Assembly (NCBI RefSeq): GCF_016811235.1
Contig: NZ_JAFBID010000010.1
Location: 1 to 64,000, forward strand
From: Microvirga arabica
GTDB taxonomy: Bacteria; Pseudomonadota; Alphaproteobacteria; Rhizobiales; Beijerinckiaceae
Direction: 5' to 3'
Length of the DNA stretch: 64,000 nt
Part shown: piece after piece, positions 45,575 through 57,897 of the stretch
Numbering within the stretch: the stretch's first letter is position 1
Layout of the letters: the number at the start of each line of letters is the position of its first letter
Translations under genes and position numbers: made by a program
The notes under the pieces: model-generated
The model's input: only the letters and a program-made list of their open reading frames with translations
Told to the model about the DNA's origin: nothing
Databases searched by the model: none

Positions 45575-47239
45575 TTACTCCGCAGCGATCAGCGCGGGCT
45601 GGGTGGCTTGCGAAACTTCTTCGGCTTCCTGGCCGGACGAGATCGTCTTCCAGACGTTCCAAGCCATGATCAGGGAGCCGGCCACGAAGAGCGCGCCGCC
45701 GAGTGCACGGATGACATAGAAGGGATGCATCGCCTCGACCGTCTCGATGAACGAGTACTCAAGGAAGCCGAGAGCCGTGTAGGCGCGCCACATGAGGCCC
45801 TGGAGGATGCCCGCGACCCACATCGACGAGATGTACAGGACGATGCCGAGGGTCGAGATCCAGAAGTGCCAGGAGACGGCCTTCATGGAATAGAGCTCCT
45901 TCTTGTTCCACAGCCACGGAACGAGGCAGTAGATCGCCCCGAAGGACACGTAGGCCACCCAGCCGAGAGCGCCTGAGTGAACGTGGCCGATGGTCCAGTC
46001 GGTGTAGTGCGACAGCGAGTTCACGGCCTTCACCGACATGAGCGGGCCTTCGAAGGTCGACATGCCGTAGAAGGCGACCGACACGACCATCAGGCGGAGC
46101 ACAGGATCCGTGCGGAGCTTGTCCCAGGCACCCGAGAGGGTCATGAGGCCGTTGATCATGCCGCCCCAGGAGGGCATCCACAGCATGATCGAGAACACCA
46201 TGCCGAGGGTCTGCGCCCAATCGGGCAAGGCGGTGTAGTGCAGGTGGTGGGGACCTGCCCAGATGTACATGAAAATGAGCGACCAGAAGTGGATAATGGA
46301 GAGGCGGTAGGAATAGACCGGCCGCTCGGCCCGCTTCGGGATGAAGTAGTACATGATCGCCAGGAAGCCGGCGGTGAGGAAGAAGCCGACCGCGTTATGA
46401 CCGTACCACCATTGGACCAGGGCATCCTGCACGCCCGACCACACGATGTAGCTCTTGGGCGAGAAGAGGGAGACGGGAATGGTCGCGTTGTTGCCCAGGT
46501 GCAGGACCGCGATGGTCAGGATGAACGCGAGGTAGAACCAGTTCGCCACATAGATGTGGGGCTCCTTGCGGCGCATGACCGTGCCGAGGAAGACCAGGAG
46601 ATAGGCGACCCAGACGATGGTCAGCCACAGGTCTGCATACCACTCGGGCTCGGCATATTCCTTGCCCTGGGTGATGCCGAGCAGGTAGCCGGTGCCGGCG
46701 ATCACGATGAAGAAGTTGTAGCCAAGGACCACGAACCAGGGAGCGATGTCTCCGACCATGCGGGCGCGGCAGGTGCGCTGCACCACATAGAAAGAGCTGG
46801 CGATCAGGACGTTGCCGCCGAAAGCGAAGATCACCGCCGAGGTGTGCAGCGGACGCATCCGGCCGAAAGACAGCCACGAGGTGTCGAAGTTGAGGGCCGG
46901 GAACGCCAGCTGGAGGGCGATCAGGAGGCCGATGGTGAAGCCGGCGATGCCCCAGATCACGGACGCGATGGTCGCGAACTTGACCGGCCCCATGTTGTAG
47001 TTCGGCTTGCCGCCGACGGTCTGCGGGGGCAGCTGAGCCGGACGATCATAGTACCGGTTCACAATCGCGAACGTGGCGGCGACGCTGGCGGCCGCGAAAA
47101 GATAGGCATGGAAGGCGTATTCAGGCGTATAGGCCTTCGCCGCGATGATAATGCTGAGGAGTGCCAGTCCGGCGAAGGCAAGGGCTGATCCCGCTTCGCC
47201 GAAGGTCATTCCCTTTGAGGGTGCAACCGCTTGAGCCAT
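45575..47239 (-). CDS. ccoN: cbb3 cytochrome oxidase catalytic subunit CcoN
   Basis: A 554-residue, 12-helix heme-copper oxidase subunit, the oxygen-reducing site of the cbb3 complex. Ligand segments are [11 protein letters not shown] (low-spin heme), [11 protein letters not shown] and [12 protein letters not shown] (CuB), and [10 protein letters not shown] (high-spin heme). It heads the fixNOQP operon with a perfect FixK box about 85 bases upstream. The synonym is fixN. High oxygen affinity is known for the family. Confidence 0.97.
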   Translation of the reverse strand: MAQAVAPSKGMTFGEAGSALAFAGLALLSIIIAAKAYTPEYAFHAYLFAAASVAATFAIVNRYYDRPAQLPPQTVGGKPNYNMGPVKFATIASVIWGIAGFTIGLLIALQLAFPALNFDTSWLSFGRMRPLHTSAVIFAFGGNVLIASSFYVVQRTCRARMVGDIAPWFVVLGYNFFIVIAGTGYLLGITQGKEYAEPEWYADLWLTIVWVAYLLVFLGTVMRRKEPHIYVANWFYLAFILTIAVLHLGNNATIPVSLFSPKSYIVWSGVQDALVQWWYGHNAVGFFLTAGFLAIMYYFIPKRAERPVYSYRLSIIHFWSLIFMYIWAGPHHLHYTALPDWAQTLGMVFSIMLWMPSWGGMINGLMTLSGAWDKLRTDPVLRLMVVSVAFYGMSTFEGPLMSVKAVNSLSHYTDWTIGHVHSGALGWVAYVSFGAIYCLVPWLWNKKELYSMKAVSWHFWISTLGIVLYISSMWVAGILQGLMWRAYTALGFLEYSFIETVEAMHPFYVIRALGGALFVAGSLIMAWNVWKTISSGQEAEEVSQATQPALIAAE

Positions 47240-47323
47240 AGGCTTCGACCTTTTGAAAATACCGGCAAAGCCTGGAGCTTCACCGTCAGCATCACTCTCT
47301 AGGAGCAGGGTGGGGTAGGAGCA

Positions 47324-47337
47324 TTGATGCAGATCAA
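47324..47337 (-). promoter_or_regulatory. FixK/FNR box upstream of ccoN
   Basis: TTGAT-GCAG-ATCAA is a perfect consensus match. Class II spacing would put transcription start near 47289, giving a 50-base leader before ccoN. Confidence 0.85.
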
Positions 47338-47387
47338 ACGGGTAATGAATCCGTTCTCGTCAGCCCGTACGCTTCCTTGAGCAAGCC

Positions 47388-48734
47388 CTAGACGGCTCGG
47401 GAGTGACGCGCGGCGCTGCTGTCGAGATAGCGGTCGAATACCGCGCAGACATTGCGCACCAGGAGGCGGCTGTCCTCCGGGATCCCGATCGAATGCCCCC
47501 GGCGGGTCACCAGCCCCTCCCGGGCCAGCTCATCTATGGCGGCCAACTCGGGCGTGAAATCGGTTGTTTTCGAATGCCGGGCTGCGATCTCTTCGAGATC
47601 GACGGAGAGGTCGCACATAAGGCGCTCGATGATGGCGCGACGCAGGCAATCGTCCTTCGTCAGAGCCGCGCCCCGCACCACCGGAAGCTGGCCCTTTGAG
47701 ATTGCCTCACGATAGGCGACGGTGGTCGGCGCGTTCTGGACATAGCCCAGCGGCAGGGAGCCGATGGCCGATGTCCCGAACCCGATCAGGGCTGTGGCCT
47801 CGTCCGTCGTGTAGCCCTGGAAATTCCGGTGGAGGCGGCCTTCGCGCTGGCGTAATGCCAATGAGTCGCTCGGCTTTGCGAAGTGATCGATACCGATTTG
47901 CACGTATCCCGCCCGCAGGAGGGCTGATGCCGCCGCGGTGCTCTGCTCTACACGCGCCACCGCATCGGGCAGGGCCTCCTCAGGCAGTAGGGCCTGATGG
48001 CGCTTCATCCATGGCACATGAGCATAGCCGAAAAGCGCAATGCGGTCAGGATCGAGCTCCAGAGCGAGGCTGACGGAGCGCACGACGCTGTCCGACGTCT
48101 GATAGGGCAACCCGTACATAAGGTCGAGGTTAAGCCCCGTCACGCCCGTCTCGCGCAGCCACCTGGCCACCTTTGCGGTCTGCTCGAAGGACTGAATGCG
48201 CTTGATGGTCTTCTGGACCAGAGGATCGAAGTCCTGCACACCGAGGCTCGCCCGGTTGAGGCCCGCCGATCCGAGAGCCTCCACGTGCCCAGGGGTGATG
48301 GTTCTCGGATCGATTTCGACGGCAATCTCCGCGCCCGAGCCGATGGCGAAGGTCCTGCTCAGGAGAAGCATAATCCTCTTCAGATCCTCCGGGGACAGGA
48401 TCGTAGGCGTGCCGCCGCCCCAGTGGATATGGGCAACGTCCATATGTCCGGGCAGATGCCCTGCAACCAGCTCGATCTCCTGCTCCAGAAGATCCACATA
48501 TGACGCAACGGGCCCGTAGGTGCGGGCAACGGTCGTGTTGCAGCCGCAATAAAGGCAGAGCTCGGCACAGAAGGGCACATGAAGATACAGGGACAGCCTG
48601 GCGCGGGGGGATAGCTCCGAGAGCCACTGGCTGTAGGTTGCCGCCTGCACATCAGGGCTGAAATGCGGCGCGGTTGGATAGCTCGTATAGCGCGGAACGC
48701 GCTGATCGTAGCGGGCGATGAGTTCTGGCGTCAT
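47388..48734 (-). CDS. hemN: Oxygen-independent coproporphyrinogen III oxidase HemN
   Basis: A 448-residue radical SAM enzyme that decarboxylates coproporphyrinogen III without oxygen, sustaining heme supply for cbb3 in low oxygen. The radical SAM motif is CAELCLYCGCN (CxxxCxxC), with RYTSYPTAPHF at the start and HIHWGGGTPT following. The C-terminal HemN domain is present, as expected for true HemN. Its FixK box lies 36 bases from the start codon. It reads toward ccoN in the same direction, 148 bases away. Confidence 0.94.
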   Translation of the reverse strand: MTPELIARYDQRVPRYTSYPTAPHFSPDVQAATYSQWLSELSPRARLSLYLHVPFCAELCLYCGCNTTVARTYGPVASYVDLLEQEIELVAGHLPGHMDVAHIHWGGGTPTILSPEDLKRIMLLLSRTFAIGSGAEIAVEIDPRTITPGHVEALGSAGLNRASLGVQDFDPLVQKTIKRIQSFEQTAKVARWLRETGVTGLNLDLMYGLPYQTSDSVVRSVSLALELDPDRIALFGYAHVPWMKRHQALLPEEALPDAVARVEQSTAAASALLRAGYVQIGIDHFAKPSDSLALRQREGRLHRNFQGYTTDEATALIGFGTSAIGSLPLGYVQNAPTTVAYREAISKGQLPVVRGAALTKDDCLRRAIIERLMCDLSVDLEEIAARHSKTTDFTPELAAIDELAREGLVTRRGHSIGIPEDSRLLVRNVCAVFDRYLDSSAARHSRAV

Positions 48735-48769
48735 GCAGCGGGTTCTGCGGTGTCAGGGCTTCATCCGCC

Positions 48770-48783
48770 TTGATCCAGGTCAA
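48770..48783 (-). promoter_or_regulatory. Putative FixK/FNR box upstream of hemN
   Basis: TTGAT-CCAG-GTCAA matches 9 of 10 consensus positions. Its centre is 42 bases before the hemN start codon, which would place a class II transcription start at or next to the ATG. Confidence 0.75.
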
Positions 48784-48961
48784 AGCTCTGCAGATGCGCA
48801 CACCGTCCGGAGCGGCCCGGCTCGGAGCCACCCAGTCAGGCTTGGCCGTAGCTTAGACCTCCGGAATCTCCCGTAGGGTCATGACCTGAATATCCCTGCG
48901 GACTTCATGGATGTAACACCTCGCGACGAAAGACATCGGTCACGAGTAACGAGGATATCTC

Positions 48962-50137
48962 ATGCCTACCACCCTTGCCGGGAACGGCCTGAAGCACGCT
49001 GCAAAAGGCTTTCTGGCTCTTTGCTCCTTCGCAACCTTGACGCTACCGGCTGAGGCTCACGTCAAGTGGTTTGCCCCCTACATCGTGGATGCGGCCCCAC
49101 AGCCGGTCGGCGCCACACTCGGCAATGTCTGGTTCTGGACCGGCATCGGCCTGGTGCTTGCCTTCTTCCTGGCGACGCTGACCGTTGAGCGCACCGTGAT
49201 CGGACGAGGCATCCTGTCCGGGCTCGACCGGATCAGCGCCCCGCTCTGGAACCGCTCGGACGACTTCATGCGCGCGTCCATCGGGGCATTCTTCGTGGCG
49301 ATCTTCGCCGTCGGCGGCATCTATCTCACCCCTGACCTGAAGACGGATTCGGAGATCATCTCGTGGGCGCAACTGCTGATCGCGGCCTGCGTGTTCTCCC
49401 GCCGCACCATGCCGATTGCGGCGGGCGGTATCATCGCCCTCTGGGTGGTGGCGCTTCGGGAGTATGATTTCTTCCACCTGCTCGACTACTTGGCGCTCGG
49501 CGTCGGCGTGGCCGTCTATCTGGTGCTGGCATCCTCCAATGACGTCAAGTGGCGCGAGCGCCGGTTCCTTGCCCTTCGCTGGGGTATCGCGATCGCTCTC
49601 ATGTGGTCGAGCCTGGAGAAGTTCGCCTATCCGAACTGGTTCTACCCCCTTGTCGAGGAAAAGCCCTTCCTGACCTTCGGCATGCCCCGTGACGTCTTCA
49701 TTCCGATGGCTGGCGTGTCCGAGTTCACCCTAGGCTTCGGCCTGCTCTGGACGCCTCTGGTGCGTCGCTTGTCCGCCGTGTCCCTGCTGCTGATCTTCTT
49801 CACCGCGGTATATCCGTTCGGCCGCATCGATCTCGTCGGTCATGCCTTGATCATGGCAGCCCTCTTTCTGGTTGCCGCCGATCCCTGCCGCGAGGCCAAG
49901 GCGATTGCCGTGAGGGTGCCGAATTCCCTGCCGCGCTTTGGCAGCCTGGCTTCGGTGCCTGCAGGTCTCGCCATCGCTCTTGTGGTGCTCGTCACCGGCT
50001 ACTGGGGCCTGCATGCGGTGTTCTATGGAACTGAAGGACGCGCCGCTCAGCCCACCGAGCTGACCACGCACTCCCACAGCAACGAGTATCCGCACGGGTC
50101 ACAACCTGTGCAGAGCGCACCTCGCAGCCACCATTAA
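48962..50137 (+). CDS. DoxX-like polytopic membrane protein with His-rich tail
   Basis: A 391-residue protein with a signal-like first segment (ALCSFATLTLPAEAHVKWFA) and about eight more helices. The C-terminal half resembles DoxX-type proteins (ALRWGIAIALMWSSLEKFAY, then VSEFTLGFGLLWTPLVRRLS). The end is periplasm/cytosol-exposed and His-rich (TTHSHSNEYPHGSQPVQS, SHH). No catalytic motif is recognised. ATG 48962 has a weak GAGGA. It stands between divergent hemN and the act operon and ends at a strong terminator, so it is probably its own unit. The His tail could bind copper or other metals. Confidence 0.7.
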   Translation: MPTTLAGNGLKHAAKGFLALCSFATLTLPAEAHVKWFAPYIVDAAPQPVGATLGNVWFWTGIGLVLAFFLATLTVERTVIGRGILSGLDRISAPLWNRSDDFMRASIGAFFVAIFAVGGIYLTPDLKTDSEIISWAQLLIAACVFSRRTMPIAAGGIIALWVVALREYDFFHLLDYLALGVGVAVYLVLASSNDVKWRERRFLALRWGIAIALMWSSLEKFAYPNWFYPLVEEKPFLTFGMPRDVFIPMAGVSEFTLGFGLLWTPLVRRLSAVSLLLIFFTAVYPFGRIDLVGHALIMAALFLVAADPCREAKAIAVRVPNSLPRFGSLASVPAGLAIALVVLVTGYWGLHAVFYGTEGRAAQPTELTTHSHSNEYPHGSQPVQSAPRSHH

Positions 50138-50151
50138 CTGACATGGAATAT

Positions 50152-50180
50152 GGGAGGAGCCGCCCGGCTCCTCCCGTTTT
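50152..50180 (+). terminator. Rho-independent terminator
   Basis: GGGAGGAGCC (50152-50161) pairs with GGCTCCTCCC (50166-50175) over a 4-base loop and is followed by GTTTTGCTTT. It lies 15 bases after the DoxX-like gene. The 320-base stretch to actA (50181-50502) shows no gene and no clear consensus promoter. Confidence 0.9.
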
Positions 50181-50502
50181 GCTTTATCGATGAGCGAGAG
50201 ATCGGGCGCAGCCGCATCTGCCGCTATCGGTGTATGCCTTCCTGCAAAGGCTTGCGCCGGGCAGAATGCGCGAAGCCGGATTTGCGCTCACCCCTGCCTC
50301 ATAGCGGTTCCCGTAATGTGTTCATCGCTCTGAAAGACCCCGATAGGGGTTTTCGGCCATCCTAAGCGCGTCCAGTGCCCCCTCTTCAGCCGAAACGGAC
50401 GTGCCGTGTCAGGGAACGATCCGGCGCCAAACCGATTGTCCACAGCGAAGCTTCACCTCGGGCGCCGAGCCTGACACAACCGAAGGGTGCGCGGCACGGG
50501 CA

Positions 50503-51153
50503 ATGGCGCAGCTTTTCACACCGGCGGCAACCACCTTGTTCCGGGTGGCAATTGTACTCACGGGCCTTGGGATCGTGGGCGCGGGCGTGACCGCCTATCT
50601 GTGGGCTCGCGCGGACAGCACCTGGAATGTGGGAAAACCCGCGCCGCAGCCGGTCCCGTTTCGGCACGATCTCCATTCGGGCCAGCTCGGGATCGATTGC
50701 CGCTACTGCCACTCCACGGTGGAGCGCGCCGCCGATGCGGGCATGCCCTCGGCCCAGACCTGCATGTCCTGCCATTCGCAGGTGTGGGTGGGGGCGAGCG
50801 TCCTTGAGCCGATCCGTTCGAGCTTGGCGCTCGGCCAGCCGATCCAGTGGACCTCTGTTCACCGCTTGCCGGACTATGCCTATTTCCATCACGCGGCCCA
50901 TGTGACGAAGGGCGTTGCCTGCGAAACCTGCCACGGCCGCGTGGACCAGATGCCGAAGACGGTGAAGACACAGACGCTCTCCATGGGCTGGTGCCTCGAT
51001 TGCCATCGTGATCCAGTGCCGAACCTTCGCCCCCGGGGGGCCGTTTTCGCCATGGGCTACGAGCCTCATGGCGATGAACTGCCTGAGGATATTCGCGAGT
51101 TCTACCGGGAGGCTTCCCGGCGGCTCACCAGCTGCAACACGTGCCACCGGTAG
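50503..51153 (+). CDS. actA: Alternative complex III subunit ActA, multiheme cytochrome c
   Basis: A 216-residue membrane-anchored cytochrome. One N-terminal helix (about 12-32) precedes five CxxCH hemes: CRYCH, CMSCH, CETCH, CLDCH and CNTCH, the penta-heme set of ActA. Axial His residues include FRHDLHSGQLGIDC. ATG 50503 (MAQLFTPAATTL) is used; the frame is open 34 codons earlier without a signal. ActA passes electrons from the quinol oxidoreductase. It is first of actABCDEF. Confidence 0.92.
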   Translation: MAQLFTPAATTLFRVAIVLTGLGIVGAGVTAYLWARADSTWNVGKPAPQPVPFRHDLHSGQLGIDCRYCHSTVERAADAGMPSAQTCMSCHSQVWVGASVLEPIRSSLALGQPIQWTSVHRLPDYAYFHHAAHVTKGVACETCHGRVDQMPKTVKTQTLSMGWCLDCHRDPVPNLRPRGAVFAMGYEPHGDELPEDIREFYREASRRLTSCNTCHR

Positions 51154-51158
51154 GTTCG

Positions 51159-54068
<2,910 letters not shown>

Positions 54069-54072
54069 GCAC

Positions 54073-55386
54073 ATGACCAGCGACGCCCAAGCAGTGACGA
54101 GCCGGGTGGCCGATGTTCCGCTCTCCCCGCATTTCGGCTGGGCGTGGTGGCTCGCACTACTGGCCTCAGGCGGGCTCGTGGCGCTTCTCGGCTATACGCT
54201 GATCTCCGTCACGATTATCGGCGTCGGCGTCTGGGGCGTGAACATCCCCTATGTCTGGGGTTTCGATCTCATCAACTATGCCTGGTGGATCGGCATCGCC
54301 AACGGCGCGAGCCTCTTTGCCGCCACCCTGGTTCTGCGCCGGCATGATCTGCGCACGGCGGTGAACCGCTTTGCGGAAGGCGTTGCACTCTTCGCGGTCA
54401 TCTGTGCCGGAATCTTCCCGATCTTCCACCTCGGTCGCCCCTGGCTGTTCTACTGGACGTTTCCCTATCCCGCGACCTTCCAGGTCTGGCCGCAGTTTCG
54501 CAGCACCTTGACCTGGGATTTCTGGGCCATCAGCACCCATGTGATCGTCACGAGCCTTTTGTGGTATGTGGGCCTGATCCCCGATCTGGCGACACTGCGG
54601 GATCGCGCCAAGCGCCCGATCGTACAGCGGATCTATGGTGTCTTCGCCCTCGGCTGGCGTGGCTCCGTGCGCCACTGGGCTTATCACCAGCGCGCCTACC
54701 GCCTTGTCGCCATCCTTGTGCTGCCCCTGATCCTCATCATGCAGAGCACGGTAGCCTTCGAGTTCGCCGTGACCCTGGTGCCCGATTGGCATGAAACGCG
54801 TCAGCCGCTCCATTTCGTGGCGACAGGTTTGGCTCAGGGTCTCTCCATTGTCCTCCTCGTCGCGGTGCTCCTGCGCTGGGGTCTGCGGCTTGGTCGCTAT
54901 ATTGACGAGGGCGACATCGACCTGCTGGGCAAGCTTGTGCTCGCAAGCGCGCTGGTCTCCGCCTACCTTTACATCGACGAGATCGCCGCGGCCCTCCTGT
55001 CGGGGGGACTGACCCAGGAGGCGACCTTTATCCGCATGACGGGCGAGTACGCAGGACTCTATTGGACCGCAATCGTCTATTCTGTCGTGATCCCACAGCT
55101 GTTCTGGTTCAGGGCCGCCCGGTTGAGCACCGTGGGTGGGGTCTTCGTCGGCATCGCCATCGGCGTCGGCATCTGGTTCGACCGTTTCTCTATCATCGTC
55201 GGCGGACTTCAGACCGATTACCTTCCCTCCATCGGGCGCGGCTACAGCCCGACGCTGCCGGAAACGGGTCTCTTCCTGGGGACGATCGGGCTGTTCGCAG
55301 CTCTGCTGCTGCTCTTCGTCCGCTTTCTGCCCGTGGTCTCCATGTTCGAGACGCGTCATGACGAGCATGAGGAGAAGTCCTCATGA
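54073..55386 (+). CDS. actC: Alternative complex III subunit ActC (NrfD-like)
   Basis: A 437-residue, ten-helix NrfD/PsrC-type quinol-binding protein. Sequence marks are VWGVNIPYVWGFDLINYAWW, FPIFHLGRPWLFYWTFPYP, and LTLVPDWHETR-like (TLVPDWHETRQPL). ActC is thought to bind menaquinol/ubiquinol and link to proton translocation. It overlaps actD by four bases (ATGA). Length and order match the family. Confidence 0.93.
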   Translation: MTSDAQAVTSRVADVPLSPHFGWAWWLALLASGGLVALLGYTLISVTIIGVGVWGVNIPYVWGFDLINYAWWIGIANGASLFAATLVLRRHDLRTAVNRFAEGVALFAVICAGIFPIFHLGRPWLFYWTFPYPATFQVWPQFRSTLTWDFWAISTHVIVTSLLWYVGLIPDLATLRDRAKRPIVQRIYGVFALGWRGSVRHWAYHQRAYRLVAILVLPLILIMQSTVAFEFAVTLVPDWHETRQPLHFVATGLAQGLSIVLLVAVLLRWGLRLGRYIDEGDIDLLGKLVLASALVSAYLYIDEIAAALLSGGLTQEATFIRMTGEYAGLYWTAIVYSVVIPQLFWFRAARLSTVGGVFVGIAIGVGIWFDRFSIIVGGLQTDYLPSIGRGYSPTLPETGLFLGTIGLFAALLLLFVRFLPVVSMFETRHDEHEEKSS

Positions 55387-55922
55387 CGCAGCGGCCCTGT
55401 GGCATCATGGCGGAGTTCAAGACTCCTGAGGCTCTCATCGAAGCGGTTAGGGCGGCCAAGCGCGCCGGCTATACCAGGCTCGATGCGTTCAGCCCTTTTC
55501 CTCTCTCAGACCTTGCCAAGGAACTCGGCGTCCGCACGTCGGTGATCCCCTGGATTGCAACGGTCGCCGGGTTGGTCGGTGCAGCCATTCAGTACGGCTC
55601 GCAGTATTGGATGAACGCCGTCGATTATCCGCTGAATGTCGGCGGACGGCCGCTTCACAGCTGGCCTGCCTTCATTCCTGCCTCGCTGATCGTCGCGATC
55701 CTCTGGGCAGGTGCGGCAACCCTGATCGGTCTGCTCCTGATCCTGCGGCTGCCGCGTCTCCATCATCCCGTCTTTGCGGTGCCTGGGTTCGAACGGGCAT
55801 CGGAGGACCGGTTCTTCCTCTGCATCATGCAGGACGACCCGATCTTCGACAATGCCAACGTGCGCACGTTCTTCGGAGGGCTCTCGCCTCTGGCCGTTCA
55901 GGAGGTTCCGGAGTGCGGTTAG
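55383..55922 (+). CDS. actD: Alternative complex III subunit ActD (DUF3341)
   Basis: A 179-residue protein. The start MTQRPCGIMAEFKTPEALIE, then RAGYTRLDAFSPFPLSDLAK, is the DUF3341 signature, followed by two helices and HPVFAVPGFERASEDRFFLC near the end. ActD is a membrane scaffold subunit. It overlaps actC by four bases and actE by ten. Confidence 0.92.
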   Translation: MTQRPCGIMAEFKTPEALIEAVRAAKRAGYTRLDAFSPFPLSDLAKELGVRTSVIPWIATVAGLVGAAIQYGSQYWMNAVDYPLNVGGRPLHSWPAFIPASLIVAILWAGAATLIGLLLILRLPRLHHPVFAVPGFERASEDRFFLCIMQDDPIFDNANVRTFFGGLSPLAVQEVPECG

Positions 55923-56410
55923 CGGCAGCCATCGTCAGCCTCGTTTTCTTGGCCGCCTGCGATAGCGGAACGGAGCAGCGTGATGCCGTTGCCTCGACGC
56001 GCACCGTACAGCGAGCCTACGTGCCGGTGCCTCCCGGCACGGTACCACGGGGAGCGTCAGCGCACGCAGCCGCACTAGCGCCTCCAGGGCCGGAGCGTAC
56101 GCCGGCTCTGCTCGTCCATGGGCGGGAGCGGTTCAACGCGTTCTGCAGCCCGTGCCATGGCCTGGACGGACGCGGAGACGGTCCTGTCGTATCGCGGGGC
56201 CTTGCCCCGCCGCCTTCCTATTATGAGGAGCGCTTGCGAGCGCTCGAGCCCGCGCAGATCGTGCAGGTCATCACGCACGGGAAAGGGCGAATGTTCCCCT
56301 ATGCCGATCGTGTCCCGCCGGAGGATCGCTGGGCGATTGCTCACTACGTGAAGCAACTGCAGGCCCATGGCGTCGGAGACGCCTCGCGGCAGGGGAGCGC
56401 AGCCCCATGA
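55913..56410 (+). CDS. actE: Alternative complex III subunit ActE, monoheme cytochrome c lipoprotein
   Basis: A 165-residue lipoprotein cytochrome. The GTG start at 55913 (MRLAAAIVSLVFLAAC) has GGAGG 8 bases upstream and lies inside the end of actD. The lipobox LAAC gives a lipid anchor, and CSPCHGLDGRGDG is the heme motif. An axial Met is likely in RMFPYADRVPPEDRW. ActE transfers electrons to the oxidase or to cytochrome c. Confidence 0.9.
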   Translation: MRLAAAIVSLVFLAACDSGTEQRDAVASTRTVQRAYVPVPPGTVPRGASAHAAALAPPGPERTPALLVHGRERFNAFCSPCHGLDGRGDGPVVSRGLAPPPSYYEERLRALEPAQIVQVITHGKGRMFPYADRVPPEDRWAIAHYVKQLQAHGVGDASRQGSAAP

Positions 56411-57357
56411 GCGCGATCGAGGCTCTCTATACCGTCTTCGTGGTCCTGTCGGGGATCGCGATGGGCAGTCTCGTCGTTCTGATGGTCGGGCATCTCATGA
56501 GCGAGGATTGGCTCGCGCCGGTGCGCGGCGAGGCGGAAGCTGCCGCGCTGACGCTGCCTCTGCTGCTGCTTCTGGGTCTCGCCCTGGCCTTTGGCCTCGG
56601 CGAGATCTTTCCCTGGGTCGGCAACCGGGGCGATCTTCCGTCGGCACGGGCGAGCTACTTGAGCCCAGGCTTTTTCCTGATCCGGAGCGCCATCTATCTT
56701 ACCACCTGCATCGGGCTGGCTTATTGGGTGACGCACACCCGTCATCTGCGGCGCACCAGCGCCATCGGCCTCGCGCTGCTGACGCCGGTCATGACCTTCT
56801 CGGCCTACGATTGGGTCCTATCGCGGGAGCCGCATTGGTGGTCGAGCCTGTTCGGGCTCGCATATGGGCTGGGGCAGGTTCTTGCAGCCCTTGCGAGCGC
56901 GATCCTGATCACCCTGCTCAAGACGGAGCCCGCGTCCCCCAAACGCATGGCGAGCCTTGAACGCGCATTGCTGACCCTGCTGCTGCTGACGGCCTGGACG
57001 TGGTTCGCGCAGTTCCTGATCGTCTGGCTCGCGAACCTGCCGCATGAAGTTGCATGGTATCTCAAGCGCTCGGACGATGGCAGCCTGACCCTTCTCGGAA
57101 CGTCCTATGCGCTGATGCTGGCTGCGATCGTCATCCTCGTGCCCTCCGGCGTGAGCCGCATGGCGATGCTGATCGGCAGCGGGCTGGCTCTTCTGCATCA
57201 TACCACGCACATGCTGTGGGTGTTGCAGCCGCGTGGAGGTCTGTCCTGGCTCGCGCTCGGATTGATCCTCGCGATTGCCGCTCTTTGGATAGCCGTCTAT
57301 TTGGCCGTGATGCGGGCCCGACCGACCTATACTGAGGAGGCGGTGAAAGAGCCTTAG
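56407..57357 (+). CDS. actF: Alternative complex III subunit ActF
   Basis: A 316-residue polytopic protein (about nine helices), homologous to the ActC/ActF membrane pair but shorter. Marks include GSLVVLMVGHLMSEDWLAPV, FPWVGNRGDLPSARASYLSP and the HEVAWYLKRSDDGSL segment. It overlaps actE by four bases and ends convergent with a cytochrome gene, sharing four bases. It completes the set ABCDEF. Confidence 0.88.
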   Translation: MSAIEALYTVFVVLSGIAMGSLVVLMVGHLMSEDWLAPVRGEAEAAALTLPLLLLLGLALAFGLGEIFPWVGNRGDLPSARASYLSPGFFLIRSAIYLTTCIGLAYWVTHTRHLRRTSAIGLALLTPVMTFSAYDWVLSREPHWWSSLFGLAYGLGQVLAALASAILITLLKTEPASPKRMASLERALLTLLLLTAWTWFAQFLIVWLANLPHEVAWYLKRSDDGSLTLLGTSYALMLAAIVILVPSGVSRMAMLIGSGLALLHHTTHMLWVLQPRGGLSWLALGLILAIAALWIAVYLAVMRARPTYTEEAVKEP

Positions 57358-57887
57358 GTCTTCGGTGCGCTTCCATCAGGATTGGGAACGATGCGGCGGG
57401 TGCGGACATCGGTCCCTGAGGGAACAGCCGGAGGATTTGGAATGTCCGCGGCAACCTCATCCTCAGGGCGGAGCGGAAGAGGTGGGTCGGGCGGATAGAC
57501 TCGCCTGTCGTCGCTTCCCAGGGAGTAGAGGTAGGCTGCCATGTGCCGTGCCTCTGCCTCGGTCACGCCTTGCGCGGGCATGCCGGTGTTCGGCTTCAGA
57601 GCCACGGGATTCATGAGCCAGGCGATCAGGTTCGGAGGCGTGTTCGGCAGGAAGCCGGCGAGGAGATGCTGCTGCGCGTAATTCTCCAGGCGCGGCCCCA
57701 CCTTGCCCCTCGCGCCTCGCACATCCTCGATGGTGTGGCAGGTGCCGCAGCCATAGGCATGGATGAGCGCATGGCCTTGCTCCGGCTCTCCGCCTGCGAT
57801 CGCGAGGCGCGAGGAGGGATCCTGTATGTCGCTGCAGGCGGCAAGGACAATCAACATCACGGTCAGGAGGAGAGGACGAGGGGTCAT
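57354..57887 (-). CDS. c-type cytochrome lipoprotein
   Basis: A 177-residue lipoprotein with lipobox VLAAC (MTPRPLLLTVMLIVLAACSD) and one heme (CGTCHTIEDVRGARGKVGP). The axial Met is in PNTGMPAQGVTEAEARHMAA. The Pro/Asp-rich tail follows. ATG 57887 is used. It is convergent with actF, sharing the last four bases, and sits 10 bases after ctaG on the same strand. It may be an electron carrier between ACIII and the caa3 oxidase. Confidence 0.85.
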   Translation of the reverse strand: MTPRPLLLTVMLIVLAACSDIQDPSSRLAIAGGEPEQGHALIHAYGCGTCHTIEDVRGARGKVGPRLENYAQQHLLAGFLPNTPPNLIAWLMNPVALKPNTGMPAQGVTEAEARHMAAYLYSLGSDDRRVYPPDPPLPLRPEDEVAADIPNPPAVPSGTDVRTRRIVPNPDGSAPKT

Positions 57888-57897
57888 CGGCTCGGCT

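Noticed and set aside
45977-47188. 403-codon plus-strand frame opposite ccoN
   Set aside because: Antisense of the heme-copper oxidase gene.
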